From Perca fluviatilis (Eukaryota; Chordata; Actinopteri; Perciformes; Percidae), in the NCBI RefSeq assembly GCF_010015445.1, contig NC_053112.1, positions 329,812 through 393,811 on the forward strand: a DNA stretch of 64,000 nt, read 5' to 3'. The notes under the pieces were generated by a model. That model ran no database searches and was not told the origin of the DNA. It saw nothing but the letters and a program-made list of their open reading frames with translations. The position numbers and the translations under genes were made by a program. Positions within the stretch are counted from its first letter, which is position 1. Each line of letters opens with the position of its first letter. Below are positions 28,287-41,127 of the stretch, in pieces.

Positions 28287-28655
28287 TAGGGCTGTGCAAT
28301 TAATCGAAATTTAATCGTTATTATGATTTCGGCTCCCAACGATTACAAAAACAGAATAATCGAGAAAAACAATTATTCATTTTGCAAAGTAAACTCTTAT
28401 TTGCTCTCGTGTGTTCTGAATGAAAAAAATAAAGTTTAAATAGGACAAGTTATGAAGGCAAATTTCACAGCTGTATGTTTTTTTTTTTTTTTTTTACTGT
28501 TGATTTATTATTATTATTATTAACTTTTTCCACTGTTTTTTAAAGTTGAATAATTGCTAAATCTTTCCAGAAGTTAACGAGTAATCGTGTCAAATTATCG
28601 TGATTTAAATATTGACCGAAATGTTTTTTTTTTTTTTCATAATCGAGCAGCCCTA
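28287..28655 (+). mobile_element. hAT-type MITE, TAGGGCTGTGCAATTAATCG termini
   Basis: The ends TAGGGCTGTGC and GAGCAGCCCTA are flanked by exact CCATATTT duplications (28279-28286 and 28656-28663). The 369-base interior includes poly-T and (TTA)n runs. No frame. Confidence 0.92.
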
Positions 28656-28737
28656 CCATATTTATGACCGCTCTTAAAGCAACAGTAGAGAACTTTTCCC
28701 GCTTCGGGTCCCCCTACAGGTTGGAAGTGGAATTGTC

Positions 28738-30582
28738 CATTACATTACATTACATTACATTAGACTACATTACATTACATTAAATTACATTAGACTACAT
28801 TACATTACATTAAATTACATTACATTAAATTACATTACATTAAATTACATTAGACTACATTACATTACATTAAATTACATTAGACTACATTACATTAGAC
28901 TACATTACATTACATTAAATTACATTAGACTACATTACATTACATTAGACTACATTACATTACATTACATTACATTAGACTACATTACATTACATTACAT
29001 TAAATTACATTACATTAGACTACATTACATTACATTAGACTACATTACATTACATTAAATTACATTACATTACATTACATTAGACTACATTACATTACAT
29101 TACATTAGACTACATTACATTACATTACATTACATTAGACTACATTACATTACATTACATTAGACTACATTACATTAAATTACATTAGACTACATTACAT
29201 TACATTACATTACATTAGACTACATTACATTACATTACATTAGACTACATTACATTACATTAAATTACATTAGACTACATTACATTACATTACATTACAT
29301 TAGACTACATTACATTACATTACATTAGACTACATTACATTACATTACATTAGACTACATTACATTACATTACATTAGACTACATTAGACTACATTACAT
29401 TACATTACATTAGACTACATTACATTACATTACATTAAATTACATTAGACTACATTACATTACATTACATTAGACTACATTACATTACATTACATTACAT
29501 TAGACTACATTACATTAAATTACATTAGACTACATTACATTACATTACATTACATTAGACTACATTACATTACATTACATTAGACTACATTACATTACAT
29601 TAAATTACATTAGACTACATTACATTACATTACATTACATTAGACTACATTACATTACATTACATTAGACTACATTACATTACATTACATTAGACTACAT
29701 TACATTACATTACATTAGACTACATTAGACTACATTACATTACATTACATTAGACTACATTACATTACATTACATTAAATTACATTAGACTACATTACAT
29801 TACATTACATTAGACTACATTACATTAGACTACATTACATTACATTAGACTACACTACATTACATTACATTACATTACATTACATTACATTACATTACAT
29901 TACATTACATTACATTAGACTACATTACATTACATTACATTACATTACATTAGACTACATTACATTACATTACATTAGACTACATTACATTACATTACAT
30001 TAAATTACATTAGACTACATTACATTACATTACATTAGACTACATTACATTAGACTACATTACATTACATTACATTACATTACATTACATTACATTACAT
30101 TAGACTACATTACATTACATTACATTAGACTACATTACATTACATTAAATTACATTAGACTACATTACATTACATTACATTAGACTACATTACATTACAT
30201 TACATTAAATTACATTAGACTACATTACATTACATTACATTACATTAGACTACATTACATTACATTACATTACATTACATTAGACTACATTACATTACAT
30301 TAGACTACATTACATTACATTACATTAGACTACATTACATTACATTACATTAAATTACATTAGACTATATTACATTAGACTACATTACATTAGACTACAT
30401 TACATTACATTACATTACATTACATTACATTAGACTACATTACATTACATTACATTAGACTACATTACATTACATTACATTACATTACATTACATTAGAC
30501 TACATTACATTACATTACATTACATTAGACTACATTACATTACATTACATTACATTAGACTACATTACATTACATTACATTA
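28738..30582 (+). repeat. TACAT pentanucleotide array with TAGAC interruptions
   Basis: A 1.85-kb run of ACATT units interrupted at irregular multiples by TAGAC and TAAAT variants (TACATTAGACTACATT). Longer blocks of identical variant order recur, for example 29160-29420 compared with 29500-29760, so segmental duplication has added to unit slippage. The array continues for a few units after the element at 30583-31244. Confidence 0.96.
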
Positions 30583-31244
30583 CCGTATTTTCCGGACTAT
30601 AAGTCGCATTTATTTAGAATGTTTTTTTATTTTTCTTCTCATCTGTCAACTACACAACAGCACCCAGAACACCAGGCTGAATACGGTAGGTGTCCGGTAT
30701 GTTAACGTAACACATTAACAGTTATTGAACTATACAACAGCACCCAGAACAACTCGCTACCAGGGCGTGGAGCGTGGATGGATTAAAAGGCGTGGAGACG
30801 TAGCTGCACCGTTGACCAGCCCCTCCCGACTCCTTCCTCCAGCTCTCGCCATCTCGCTCTCAGCTCGCCATTAGCCGTTAGCCGATTAGCTTTCTCTGAT
30901 TTCTTCACTGCAGTAAGAGTCTCCTTTTCTCCAGTCTCCCTCACAAGTTTCTCCCTCACTCCAGACTTTCTTTCTGCTGCTCCATTACCGTTTCCGGCTG
31001 CATATTCTACTACCTGCAGCTTGTTATCTCTTTTCTTTCTCAGTTGTCTTTAGCAGCAGCGTTCTAGTCGTCCCAAGCCTAGAGCGCCCTCTCGCGGCTG
31101 TAGACGGTGATGTTTTCAGTATGAATTAACATTTAAAAACATGTTAAATTATATATATTCTGATACATAAGTCGCACCTGACTGTAAGTCGCAGGACCAG
31201 CCAAAGTAGGGAAAACAGTGCGACTTATAGTCCGGAAAATACGG
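30583..31244 (+). mobile_element. TIR element (CCGTATTTTCCGGACTATAAG) in a TA target
   Basis: The left end CCGTATTTTCCGGACTATAA and right end TTATAGTCCGGAAAATACGG are perfect inverted repeats of more than 20 bases, flanked by TA. The element interrupts the pentanucleotide array. It includes CT-rich sequence around 30830-31050 and no transposase. Confidence 0.9.
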
Positions 31245-31249
31245 TACAT

Positions 31250-33101
31250 TACATTATGCAAGTTTGCCAGATCGGGTAGCGCACATGTTTCAAACCCGAG
31301 GCCCGCGGGCCAAATCTGGCCACTCGCAGATTTTGGTATAACAATTTTTGTTCACAATCAATTTTGGCCCACCTACTTCTTGCCACTTTTTCTGACGTTT
31401 TTTGGCGCTTTATCCGACAATTGTTTCCCTTTTTTGTTTCCTTTTTGTTTTTTTTCTATGATGGCTGAGGAACTTTTTTTGGCTGTCATTTTCAGGGCTT
31501 TATGGGGACCAAACTGTGAATGCGACTATATGAGACATGCAGGAATACAGTCAAATATTTGACGTTTTTTTTTAAATTTTTAACCCAGAATGACAAAAAG
31601 CTGAAGACGACACGAGGCCTTCCTTCCTTCCTTCCTTCCTTCCTTCCTTCCTTCCTTCCTTCCTTCCTTCTACCGTCTTTTTCAGAGTTTTCTCTCCTTT
31701 TTCCATCAGCATTTAAGTGTTGGCTGTTGTTTAGTAGCTCTGTCGCTGACATCGCTTGTGCTGTTCCTCCTAAATCTGAATCGGTCCGTTTAAACTCATA
31801 GTCCTTGTTTAATTATATCCCCACTGCAAAGCACTGGGCGACCACACACCGAAAATGTGTCACTGCCACAGTACGGTACTCTCTGATGAACCTATCCATC
31901 GTCAGTGAAAGCAGGTACCGGTGGTTGGGGGTTGTATGTCATTCATTCATTCATTCATTCATTCAAACCTTTATTTAACCAGCAAAAAACTCTTTCACAA
32001 GAGGGTCCTGGCAAGTGGCAGCAGCTCGGTTTCAATAAATACAAAGACAACAACGAAATAAAAAACATAGACACACTTTCACTCATCATATTCGAACACC
32101 AATGTCATCATAAAGAAAATCTGGGTCCTAAATCAATTTAAAAAAACAATGACAGACAGACTGCCTTTCTGCAAGGTCTTTTAGGAAGCCTTTAAAAATG
32201 TGGTCAATGTAATGATGCACAAGTTGTGGGTGGACTCCAGGAAGAAGAGCTGTGGATACTACTGCCCCAAGCTAATGGAGATCCCAATAAATCTAATTCA
32301 TAGAGACTTTGTTTTCTACCAAAAATGATCGCCGCTGGTCGGGAGGGGGAGGGGACGGGGGAGGTGGGTAATTTGGCTTAAACACACAATTCAAAGAGGG
32401 GAACGTTGTTAAACAAACGTTTGAGTTTGAGAGCCAGTGGTTTGTTGTGTGGTAGGCATCTCTGTACTGCACGTGTTCTGACACTAGACAGGACGTAAGT
32501 GCAGGCTGCCTCTGTGTTGTCGGATGGTTAGGGTCTCCTGGGGGGAGGGGGCGGACGATCAGAGCACAAACATGTCTGTGTTATTACCCGGAGGAATGCA
32601 CCCAAACACGCCTCCGACAGTTCAGTGTTTGCAGTGGGACATCAGAGGAGGACAAACAGTAACCTGAGGCAGGCCCTGTATTTCCTCAGCTGTGAGAGGG
32701 TTGGCAGGGAGTGGGGGGGCTACCCAACCTGCGGACACAGTGGGGGGAGGGGGTAAGGGTTGGGGGGGAGGAGTGGGGGTTACCAACCTCCAGGACAGAG
32801 TGGGAGGGAGAGGGGTTAATGGGGGAGGGGGTGTTGATGGGATCATTGCCGGCAGGAGGAGTTACACAAGCAAACACAACTCAGCCGAGAGTTTGTTGCC
32901 AAAAAAAAAGTGGAACATCTGCGTCGTGTTTCCTGCGAGGAGGCGAACGTCTGAACAAGAGGACACGGACTCAGGGTCTTTGTCCACAGATGCATTCTGG
33001 GATAGTGGGGGGGAGAAACGCTCGGAGGTTACATACTAAGGAAAGCTCATTGTGGGACTGGCTCTAGTGGCTGTAATTCTGCACCAAGGCTGGATTTCGG
33101 G
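31250..33101 (+). other. Intron sequence: repeat fragments, microsatellites and G-rich tract
   Basis: Bases 31285-31330 (AACCCGAGGCCCGCGGGCCA) are the end of a hAT-type repeat also seen at 63925. Bases 31619-31671 are (TTCC)n, and 31940-31966 (ATTC)n. Bases 31967-32110 resemble a common fish repeat (CCTTTATTTAACCAGCAAAA). Bases 32335-32370 and 32695-32845 are strongly G-rich with many GGG and GGGG runs. No coding exon was found. Confidence 0.6.
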
Positions 33102-36100
33102 AAAGAGACTTCAGATACAGTATTAGGGGACCACTAAGGTCTATATAAAAGAGACTTCAGATACAGTATTAGGGGACCACTAAGGCCTATATAAAAGAGA
33201 CTTCAGATACAGTATTAGGGGACCACTAAGGCCTATATAAAAGAGACTTCAGATACAGTATTAGGGGTGTATTAGGGGACCACTAAGGTCTATATAAAAG
33301 AGACTTCAGATACAGTTTAGGGACCACTAAGGTCTATATAAAAGAGACTTCAGATACAGTATTAGGGGACCACTAAGGTCTATATAAAAGAGACTTCAGA
33401 TACAGTATTAGGGGACCACTAAGGCCTATATAAAAGAGACTTCAGATACAGTATTAGGGGACCACTAAGGTCTATATAAAAGGAGACTTCAGATACAGTA
33501 TTAGGGGACCACTAAGGTCTACATAAAAGAGACTTCAGATACAGTATTAGGGACCACTAAGGGTTATATATAAAGAGACTTCAGATACAGTATTAGGGGA
33601 CCACTAAGGCCTATATAAAAGAGACTTCAGATACAGTATTAGGGGACCACTAAGGTCTATATAAAGAGACTTCAGATACAGTATTAGGGGACCACTAAGG
33701 TCTATATAAAAGAGACTTCAGATACAGTATTAGGGACCAGTAAGGTCTATATAAAGAGACTTCAGATACAGTATTAGGGGACCACTAAGGTCTATATAAA
33801 GAGACTTCAGATACAGTATTAGGGGACCCCAAGGTCTATATAAAGAGACTTCAGATACAGTATTAGGGGACCACTAAGGTCTATATAAAGAGACTTCAGA
33901 TACAGTATTAGGGGACCACTAAGGTCTATATAAAGAGACTTCAGATACAGTATTAGGGGACCACTAAGGTCTATATAAAAGAGACTTCAGATACAGTATT
34001 AGGGGACCACTAAGGTCTATATAAAAGAGACTTCAGATACAGTATTAGGGGACCACTAAGGTCTATATAAAAGAGACTTCAGATACAGTATTAGGGGACC
34101 ACTAAGGCCTATATAAAAGAGACTTCAGATCCAGTATTAGTGGACCACTAAGGTCTATATAAAGAGACTTCAGATAGATAGTATAAGGGACCACTAAGGT
34201 CTATATAAAAGAGACTTCAGATACAGTATTAGGGGACCACTAAGGTCTATATAAAAGAGACTTCAGATACAGTATTAGGGGACCACTAAGGTCTATATAA
34301 AAGAGACTTCAGATACAGTATTAGGGGACCACTAAGGTCTATATAAAAGAGACTTCAGATACAGTATTAGGGGACCACTAAGGCCTATATAAAAGAGACT
34401 TCAGATACAGTATTAGTGGACCACTAAGGTCTATATAAAAGATACTTCAGATACAGTATTAGGGGACCATTAAGGTCTATATAAAGAGACTTCAGATACA
34501 GTATTAGGGGACCATTAAGGCCTATATAAAAGAGATTTCAGAGACAGTATTAGGGGACCACTGAGGTCTATATAAATGAGACTTCAGATACAGTATTAGG
34601 GGACCACTAAGGTCTATATAAAAGAGACTTCAGATACAGTATTAGGGGACCACTAAGGTCTATATAAAAGACTTCAGATACAGTATTAGTGGACCACTAA
34701 GGTCTATATAAAAGATACTTCAGATACAGTATTAGGGGACCATTAAGGTCTATATAAAGAGACTTCAGATACAGTATTAGGGGACCACTAAGGTCTATAT
34801 AAAAGAGACTTCAGATACAGTATTAGGGGACCACTAAGGTTTATATAAAAGAGACTTCAGATCCAGTATTAGGGGACCACTAAGGTCTATATAAAAGAGA
34901 CTTCAGATACAGTATTAGTGGACCACTAAGGTCTATATAAAAGAGACTTCAGATACAGTATTAGGGGACCACTAAGGTCTATATAAAAGAGACTTCAGAT
35001 ACAGTATTAGGGGACCACTAAGGTCTATATAAAAGATACTTCAGATACAGTATTAGGGGACCATTAAGGTCTATATAAAGAGACTTCAGATACAGTATTA
35101 GGGGACCATTAAGGCCTATATAAAAGAGATTTCAGAGACAGTATTAGGGGACCACTAAGGTCTATATAAAAGATACTTCAGATACAGTATTAGGGGACCA
35201 CTGAGGTCTATATAAAAGAGACTTCAGATCCAGTATTAGGGGACCACTAAGGTCTATATAAAAGATACTTCAGATACAGTATTAGGGGACCATTAAGGTC
35301 TATATAAAGAGACTTCAGATACAGTATTAGGGGACCACTGAGGTCTATATAAAAGAGACTTCAGATACAGTATTAGGGGACCACTAAGGTCTATATAAAA
35401 GATACTTCAGATACAGTATTAGGGGACCATTAAGGTCTATATAAAGAGACTTCAGATACAGTATTAGGGGACCATTAAGGTCTATATAAAGAGACTTCAG
35501 ATACAGTATTAGGGGACCATTAAGGCCTATATAAAAGAGATTTCAGAGACAGTATTAGGGGACCACTAAGGTCTATATAAAAGATACTTCAGATACAGTA
35601 TTAGGGGACCATTAAGGCCTATATAAAAGATACTTCAGATACAGTATTAGGGGACCACTGAGGTCTATATAAAAGAGACTTCAGATACAGTATTAGGGGA
35701 CCACTAAGGTCTATATAAAAGACTTCAGATACAGTATTAGGGGACAAGCGGTCTATATAAAAGAGACTTCAGATACAGTATTAAGGGGACCCTAAGGTGT
35801 ATATAAAAGAGACTTCAGATACAGTATTAGGGGACCACTAAGGTCTATATAAAAGAGACTTCAGATACAGTATTAGGGGACCACTAAGGTCTATATAAAA
35901 GAGACTTCAGATACAGTATTAGGGGACCACTAAGGTCTATATAAAAGAGACTTCAGATACAGTATTAGGGGACCACTAAGGTCTATATAAAAGAGACTTC
36001 AGATACAGTATTAGGGGACCACTAAGGTCTATATAAAAGAGACTTCAGATACAGTATTAGGGGACCACTAAGGTCTATATAAAAGAGACTTCAGATACAG

Positions 36101-36408
36101 TATTAGGGGACCACTAAGGCCTATATAAAAGAGACTTCAGATACAGTATTAGGGGACCACTAAGGTCTATATAAAAGAGACTTCAGATACAGTATTAGGG
36201 GACCACTAAGGTCTATATAAAAGAGACTTCAGATACAGTATTAGGGGACCACTAAGGTCTATATAAAAGACTTCAGATACAGTATTAGGGGACCACTAAG
36301 GTCTATATAAAAGAGACTTCAGATACAGTATTAGGGGACCACTAAGGTCTATATAAAAGAGACTCTTCAGATACAGTATTAGGGGACCACTAAGGTCTAT
36401 ATAAAAAA
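33102..36408 (-). repeat. 46-bp array of MITE family A in reverse orientation, about 72 units
   Basis: The unit (AGACTTCAGATACAGTATTA, then GGGGACCACTAAGGTCTATA) is the reverse complement of the unit at 3612-6217 and 12520-14120. Neither terminal repeat of the MITE is present. Internal variants (GATACTTCAG, GGACCATTAAGG, GAGATTTCAGAGACAG) recur in ordered blocks at about 34430-34560, 35030-35150 and 35400-35640, showing block duplication. Confidence 0.95.
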
Positions 36409-36537
36409 AGAGGGCTAAGCTCCGGAAGGAGCTGCTAAATAGTCTCAGGAAGGAACTTGTTTTGGGGGAACGTTTGCACCCCGCTAAGAAAACGCCACAT
36501 ACAATATTACATGAAGATAACTGTTGACACGATACAG

Positions 36538-37088
36538 TAGAGCCCGACCGATAAAGGATTTTTAAGGCCGATACCGATATAAATATTTGGTGATTTAAAA
36601 ATCCTTTATTCCGATAGATCGGCTAATATATATATATAAAAAAACAAACAAACATAACATTAGTTATTTATGAGTCCTCTAAAATAATACGATAATGCAG
36701 TTTTAAATAAACAACCTTTGTTTTATTGTCCCAACAGAACAGAGGAACATCAAAATATATTAAAGTTCTGATGAATAAAATGCATAAAAATGCAAACTTA
36801 AGATATGAAACTTAAAAAAAATCATATTGTTGCCAACAGGGAGGTTGTAGAGTAGAGCGCCCTCTGGTGGACAAACTCTGCTACGCCAACACTCACAGCA
36901 CGGTTGAAGGGGGTTTCGTCCGTTTTTATTTTATTTTTTAAAAGTATTCAGAATCATTTATTTGTTCATTATAAATTATTCGGACGAATGAATATTTAAA
37001 TAGAAAAAAATAAAAGAAATCGGCCATTATAAATGTCGATACCGATAGTTTGGAAAATGCCTAATATCGGCCAGATAATATCGTCTCT
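36538..37088 (+). mobile_element. hAT-type MITE, TAGAGCCCGACCGATA termini
   Basis: The left end TAGAGCCCGACCGATA and right end GGCCAGATAATATCGTCTCTA share the GGCC and GATA palindromic layout common in fish genomes. Flanks CGATACAG and CAACACAG agree at 6 of 8 positions. The interior includes CCGATACCGATA and the inverse near 37030. Confidence 0.65.
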
Positions 37089-37426
37089 ACAACACAGTGA
37101 CGGCTGTCCCTCTCTGGTCGGTGAATGGTACGTTCTGTCAGGTCCAGTTAAAGGTCACGAGCTACACAGACAATACATATCCTTTAGGACATTTTATTGA
37201 ATAAATTCTGAATTAAATTAGGCGGTGTGGCTCTACTCAGAGGAGAGGAGGAGCAGCATTTAGTTTAGTTTAGTTTATTTAGCAGGACAATGTGCAGTTA
37301 CATTAAAAAGATGGCTGCACCAGATTTAGCTTTATGCTACTTTCCATCTGTAGTCCTCCACAATTATAATGACATAACAGAGTTGAGTTCATGAGAGTTG
37401 AGTTCATGACAAAAACAATAAAACAA

Positions 37427-37970
37427 CAGGCCAAAAGTTTGGACACACCTTCTCATTCAATGTGTTTCCTTTTTATTTTCATGACTATTTACATTGTAGA
37501 TTCTCACTGAAGGCATCAAAACTATGAATGAACACATATGGAATTATGTTCTTAACAAAAAAGTGTGAAATAACTGAAAACATGTCTTATATTTTAGATT
37601 CTTCAAAGTAGCCACCCTTTGCTTTTTATGATAACTCTGCAAACCCTTGGTGTTCTCTCAATGAGCTTCATGAGGTAGTCACCTGAAATGGTTTTACCTT
37701 CACAGGTGTGCTTTGTCAGGGTTCATTAGTGGAAGTTTTTCCCTTATTAATAAAAAAGCAAAGGGTGGCTACTTTGAAGAATCTAAAATATAAGACATGT
37801 TTTCAGTTATTTCACACTTTTTTGTTAAGTACATAATTCCATATGTGTTCATTCATAGTTTTGATGCCTTCAGTGAGAATCTACAATGTAAATAGTCATG
37901 AAAATAAAAAGGAAACGCATTGAATGAGAAGGTGTGTCCAAACTTTTGGCCCGTACTGTATATAAACAGA
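37427..37970 (+). mobile_element. Tc1-type foldback MITE with long inverted arms
   Basis: The left arm CAGGCCAAAAGTTTGGACAC and right arm GTGTCCAAACTTTTGGCCCG continue inwards as inverse copies for about 200 bases (ATTCTTCAAAGTAGCCACCC against GGGTGGCTACTTTGAAGAAT). A second copy at 44929-45460 has TA flanks. No transposase frame remains. Confidence 0.88.
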
Positions 37971-38900
37971 GCGGCAACGCTAACAGCTAACGTTAAACAG
38001 TGTAAAGTGTGACTGGATTTCACTGTGGAGGACTTCAACAGGATGTAACAGTCTGCTCTGCAGCGCAGCAGCAGCTGCCGCTGTCACAATTCATAGATAT
38101 ACAGTAGTAGTACTAGTAGTAGTACTAGTAGTACTACTAGTACTAGTAGTACTAGTAGTACTATGTTTATATGGTCGGAATTAAACAACACAGACGGTGA
38201 GTTCACTTAAAACAGGTAGCCTCGTGGTGCATTCACAGTAATTGTAAAATACCCTTTTCCCATCTGGGGTTCAACAGCAATTTACTGGTGAAATTATTGT
38301 TATTGTTATTGTTATAGTTATTACATTATTATTAAATCTTTAATGTTGACCATGGCCTTAGCAATAAACAAATCACTGACTGTTGTTTACTACCCTTATT
38401 TTTTTTCTTCTTATTTTTTTTTAACTTTATTGAAAAGTACCGGTTCAGGCACCGTTTAGGCACCGGCACCGTTTTAAAAGTATCGATTTAGCACCGGAAT
38501 CAAAAAATAACAAACGATACCCAACCCTAATTAAGAGCCACTGTTATTCATTGGCTTTCAGTTCAAGGTGAGCTTTGACATCTGGACCTTATTCTTTTTC
38601 TACTGTCAGTTATTGTGTATTGTGTATCGTGCTTTGTTATCTCTTTGCTTTTTGGAGCTTGTTAAGCACTTTGGTCATTTATGGTTGTTTTTAAACGCGC
38701 TATAGAAATAAAATTGAACTGAACTGAACTGAAGGAGCAAACTAAAGCGGCTTTGAGTAGGGCGCCCTGTTGTGGTGCAGCCATTTAGGAGCGAGCGGAG
38801 TTGACCAGCTGATGAGACCGCGTTGTCGTCGGCCAATAGCGGTTAGCGTTCTGCCCGACGCTCTGACGCTCAAGTTTTTTCATTTTGTACGTTTCCCCAG
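37971..38900 (+). other. Intron sequence: TAG microsatellite and repeat ends
   Basis: Bases 38100-38162 are a (TAG/TAC)n microsatellite of palindromic AGTACTAGTAGTACT type. Bases 38440-38530 (ACCGGTTCAGGCACCG to ACGATACCCAACCCTAA) are a hAT-type MITE end. Bases 38590-38735 resemble a repeat tail (GCGCTATAGAAATAAAATTG). No exon before 38901. Confidence 0.55.
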
Positions 38901-39038
38901 GCGGCCTCCCAGAGCAGAACCCGTGTTTCACCGGCAGACACGGCTGCGACATCAACGCCGTGTGCCGGCCCGGCGACGGCCTCCACTTCACCTGCCAGTG
39001 TTCGACCGGGTTCACCGGAGATGGACGCTATTGCCACG
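38901..39038 (+). CDS. nid1: nid1 exon: EGF-like domain 2
   Basis: This 138-base exon with phase-1 borders follows GTTTCCCCAG and ends CACG|GTAACA. It encodes GLPEQNPCFTGRHGCDINAV, then CRPGDGLHFTCQC and STGFTGDGRYCH. Six cysteines have EGF spacing with the G-F-x-G-D-G-R-x-C end typical of nidogen rod EGFs. It lacks a D-x-D-E start, so it is not of the calcium-binding type, as expected for EGF2. The next exon found is EGF4-like; no EGF3 follows. Confidence 0.95.
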
Positions 39039-39314
39039 GTAACACAATCCGCCCTGCACGCTCACACCTCCCGAGATATGAATACGCAGAGACGACGTGT
39101 GATGGCAGTAGTTGAGTAATGGCTTCCTGAACAAACAAGGTTTACAAAGAATAAAGGGCCGTCCGCACCAAGAACCAGAACTAGAACCAGAACTAGAACC
39201 GTAACTGATAACATTATGGGATGGATCCCTACAGAGATAGACCTTTTAGTTAAAGAGTAAGATCCTTTTAGTTTAACATGAAACGGCCCCGAAATCACCA
39301 TCACCAAACTCCAC

Positions 39315-40082
39315 CAGACTCCATGTAAATAATCAGGACTTTTAGTGTGTATAGAGCCAGCATATCTCCACCAGACTCCATGTTAATAATCAGGACGTTT
39401 AGCGTGTATAGAGCCAGCATATCTCCACCAGACTCCATGTAAATAATCAGGACTTTTAGTGTGTATAGAGCCAGCATATCTCCACACCCGACTCCATGTA
39501 AATAATCATAGGACTTTTAGTGTATAGAGCCAGCATATCTCCACCAGACTCCATGTAAATAATCAGGACTTTTAGCTGTGTATAGAGCCAGCATATCTCC
39601 ACCAGACTCCATGTAAATAATCAGGACTTTTAGTGTGTATAGAGCCAGCATATCTCCACCAGACTCCATGTAAATAATCAGGACTTTTAGCGTGTATAGA
39701 GCCAGCATATCTCCACCAGACTCCATGTAAATAATCAGGACTTTTAGGTGTATAGAGCCAGCATATCTCCACCAGACTCCATGTAAATAATCAGGACTTT
39801 TAGTGTAGTATAGAGCCAGCATATCTCCACCAGACTCCATGTAAATAATCAGGACTTTTAGCGTGTATAGAGCCAGCATATCTCCACCAGACTCCATGTA
39901 AATAATCAGGACTTTTAGTGTGTATATAGAGCCAGCATATCTCCACCAGACTCCATGTAAATAATCAGGACTTTTACGTGTATAGAGCCAGCATATCTCC
40001 ACCAGACTCCATGTAAATAATCAGGACTTTTAGCGTGTATAGAGCCAGCATATCTCCACCAGACTCCATGTAAATAATCAGG
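39315..40082 (+). repeat. 57-bp tandem array, about 13 units
   Basis: The unit contains AGACTCCATGTAAATAATCA, GGACTTTTAGTGTGTATAGA and GCCAGCATATCTCCACC. Units differ mainly by one- or two-base indels at TTTTAG(C/T)GTGTATAG. It lies in the intron where the EGF3 exon would be expected. Confidence 0.95.
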
Positions 40083-40202
40083 TCTCCAACGCTCATGACT
40101 GTATTTTTAAGGTGGTGTGTTACCTTTGACCCCCCCCCTGTTGATTCCTTCTTGAGTAAGTGTAAGAGATATGGATCAGTGACCTCTGACCATAATCAGT
40201 CT

Positions 40203-40401
40203 CAACTCCCGGGGGGGGTGTTTGTGTGGGGGTGGGGGGGGGGGGGGGGGGGTGTTGTGTGGTGGGTGTTATGGAATGTTTTAAATTTCTCATGTATTGG
40301 AAGGACTTGTTTGTTTTTGTTATGGAATGATGGAAGGAATGTAGTGATATGTTGTTTTTGTTTGTGTGTGTGTGTGTTTTTTGTGTTGTGTGTGTTTTGT
40401 G

Positions 40402-40434
<33 letters not shown>

Positions 40435-40604
40435 GATGTTGATGATGAGGTGAATGGTCATGATTGTGTTTGTATGGTTTTGTTTTTTTGTTTGTTTTTT
40501 TTTTGTTTGTTGTTTGTTGTGTGTTGTTTTTGTGTTTTGATGGACAGTATGTGTGTGTGTGTGTGTGTGTGAGTGTCTCTGTGTGTGTGTGTTTGTGTAT
40601 GTGT

Positions 40605-40649
<45 letters not shown>

Positions 40650-40684
40650 TGTCTCTGTGTGTGTGTGTGTGTGTGTGTGTTTGA
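40203..40684 (+). repeat. G-run and degenerate GT-rich low-complexity stretch
   Basis: A run of more than 15 G at about 40236-40252 is followed by nearly C-free GT-rich sequence with (TG)n blocks at 40360-40430 and 40548-40680. The strand bias (very few C) and ragged composition look like slipped or poorly resolved repeat sequence. Confidence 0.85.
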
Positions 40685-40841
40685 ATAGCCCCTTGTTGCA
40701 CATACAGATGTGACTTTCTGGTATCTGTAGTCCCTTAGAATAACGTTAGAAGGCAGCAGTGAGACTCCTCCTCTCCTGTTCCACCCGTAACGTAACGTGG
40801 CTAACATGTCGTCTGTCTCCCCCCCCCCACCCCCCCACCAG

Positions 40842-40984
40842 AGGAGACCCGCCCGGTGGACCACTGTCAGAGGGGAAGCCACGACTGCGACGCTGCCGAC
40901 CGGCGCTCTGCAGCTACACCGGAGCCTCGGCGTTCGTCTGCTCCTGCCTGTCGGGGTTCGTGGGCGACGGCCGGGTGTGTCAGG
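40842..40984 (+). CDS. nid1: nid1 exon: EGF-like domain 4, with one-base frameshift
   Basis: The block lies between a C-rich acceptor (CCCCCCACCAG) and GTGAGT. The first frame gives ETRPVDHCQRGSHDCDAADR. A second frame then gives ALCSYTGASAFVCSCLSGFV and GDGRVCQ. Together these supply the six EGF cysteines, matching the EGF of NID1 that follows the P-x-x-Y/H-C motif. The length is 143 where 144 is needed for phase-1 borders. One base is therefore missing at about 40900-40905, near CCGACCGGCGCTC. As written, the exon shifts the downstream frame. A dropped base in this GC-rich stretch of the assembly is the simplest explanation; a real mutation remains possible. Confidence 0.85.
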
Positions 40985-41127
40985 GTGAGTCGAGATAACA
41001 TCAAGACAAGCGCACGTGGATCGGGATGTAGGCTGCGAAAAGTAAGCGCGCAAAGATGCATATCGGAATGATAAAGTATGCGATGTGTAGAGAAGAGGGT
41101 GAGTGGCCAAAGAGGCCACTTATCAAG

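Noticed and set aside
40120..41119. Minus-strand frames rich in His-Thr
   Set aside because: Translation of (CA)n/(TG)n low-complexity sequence.
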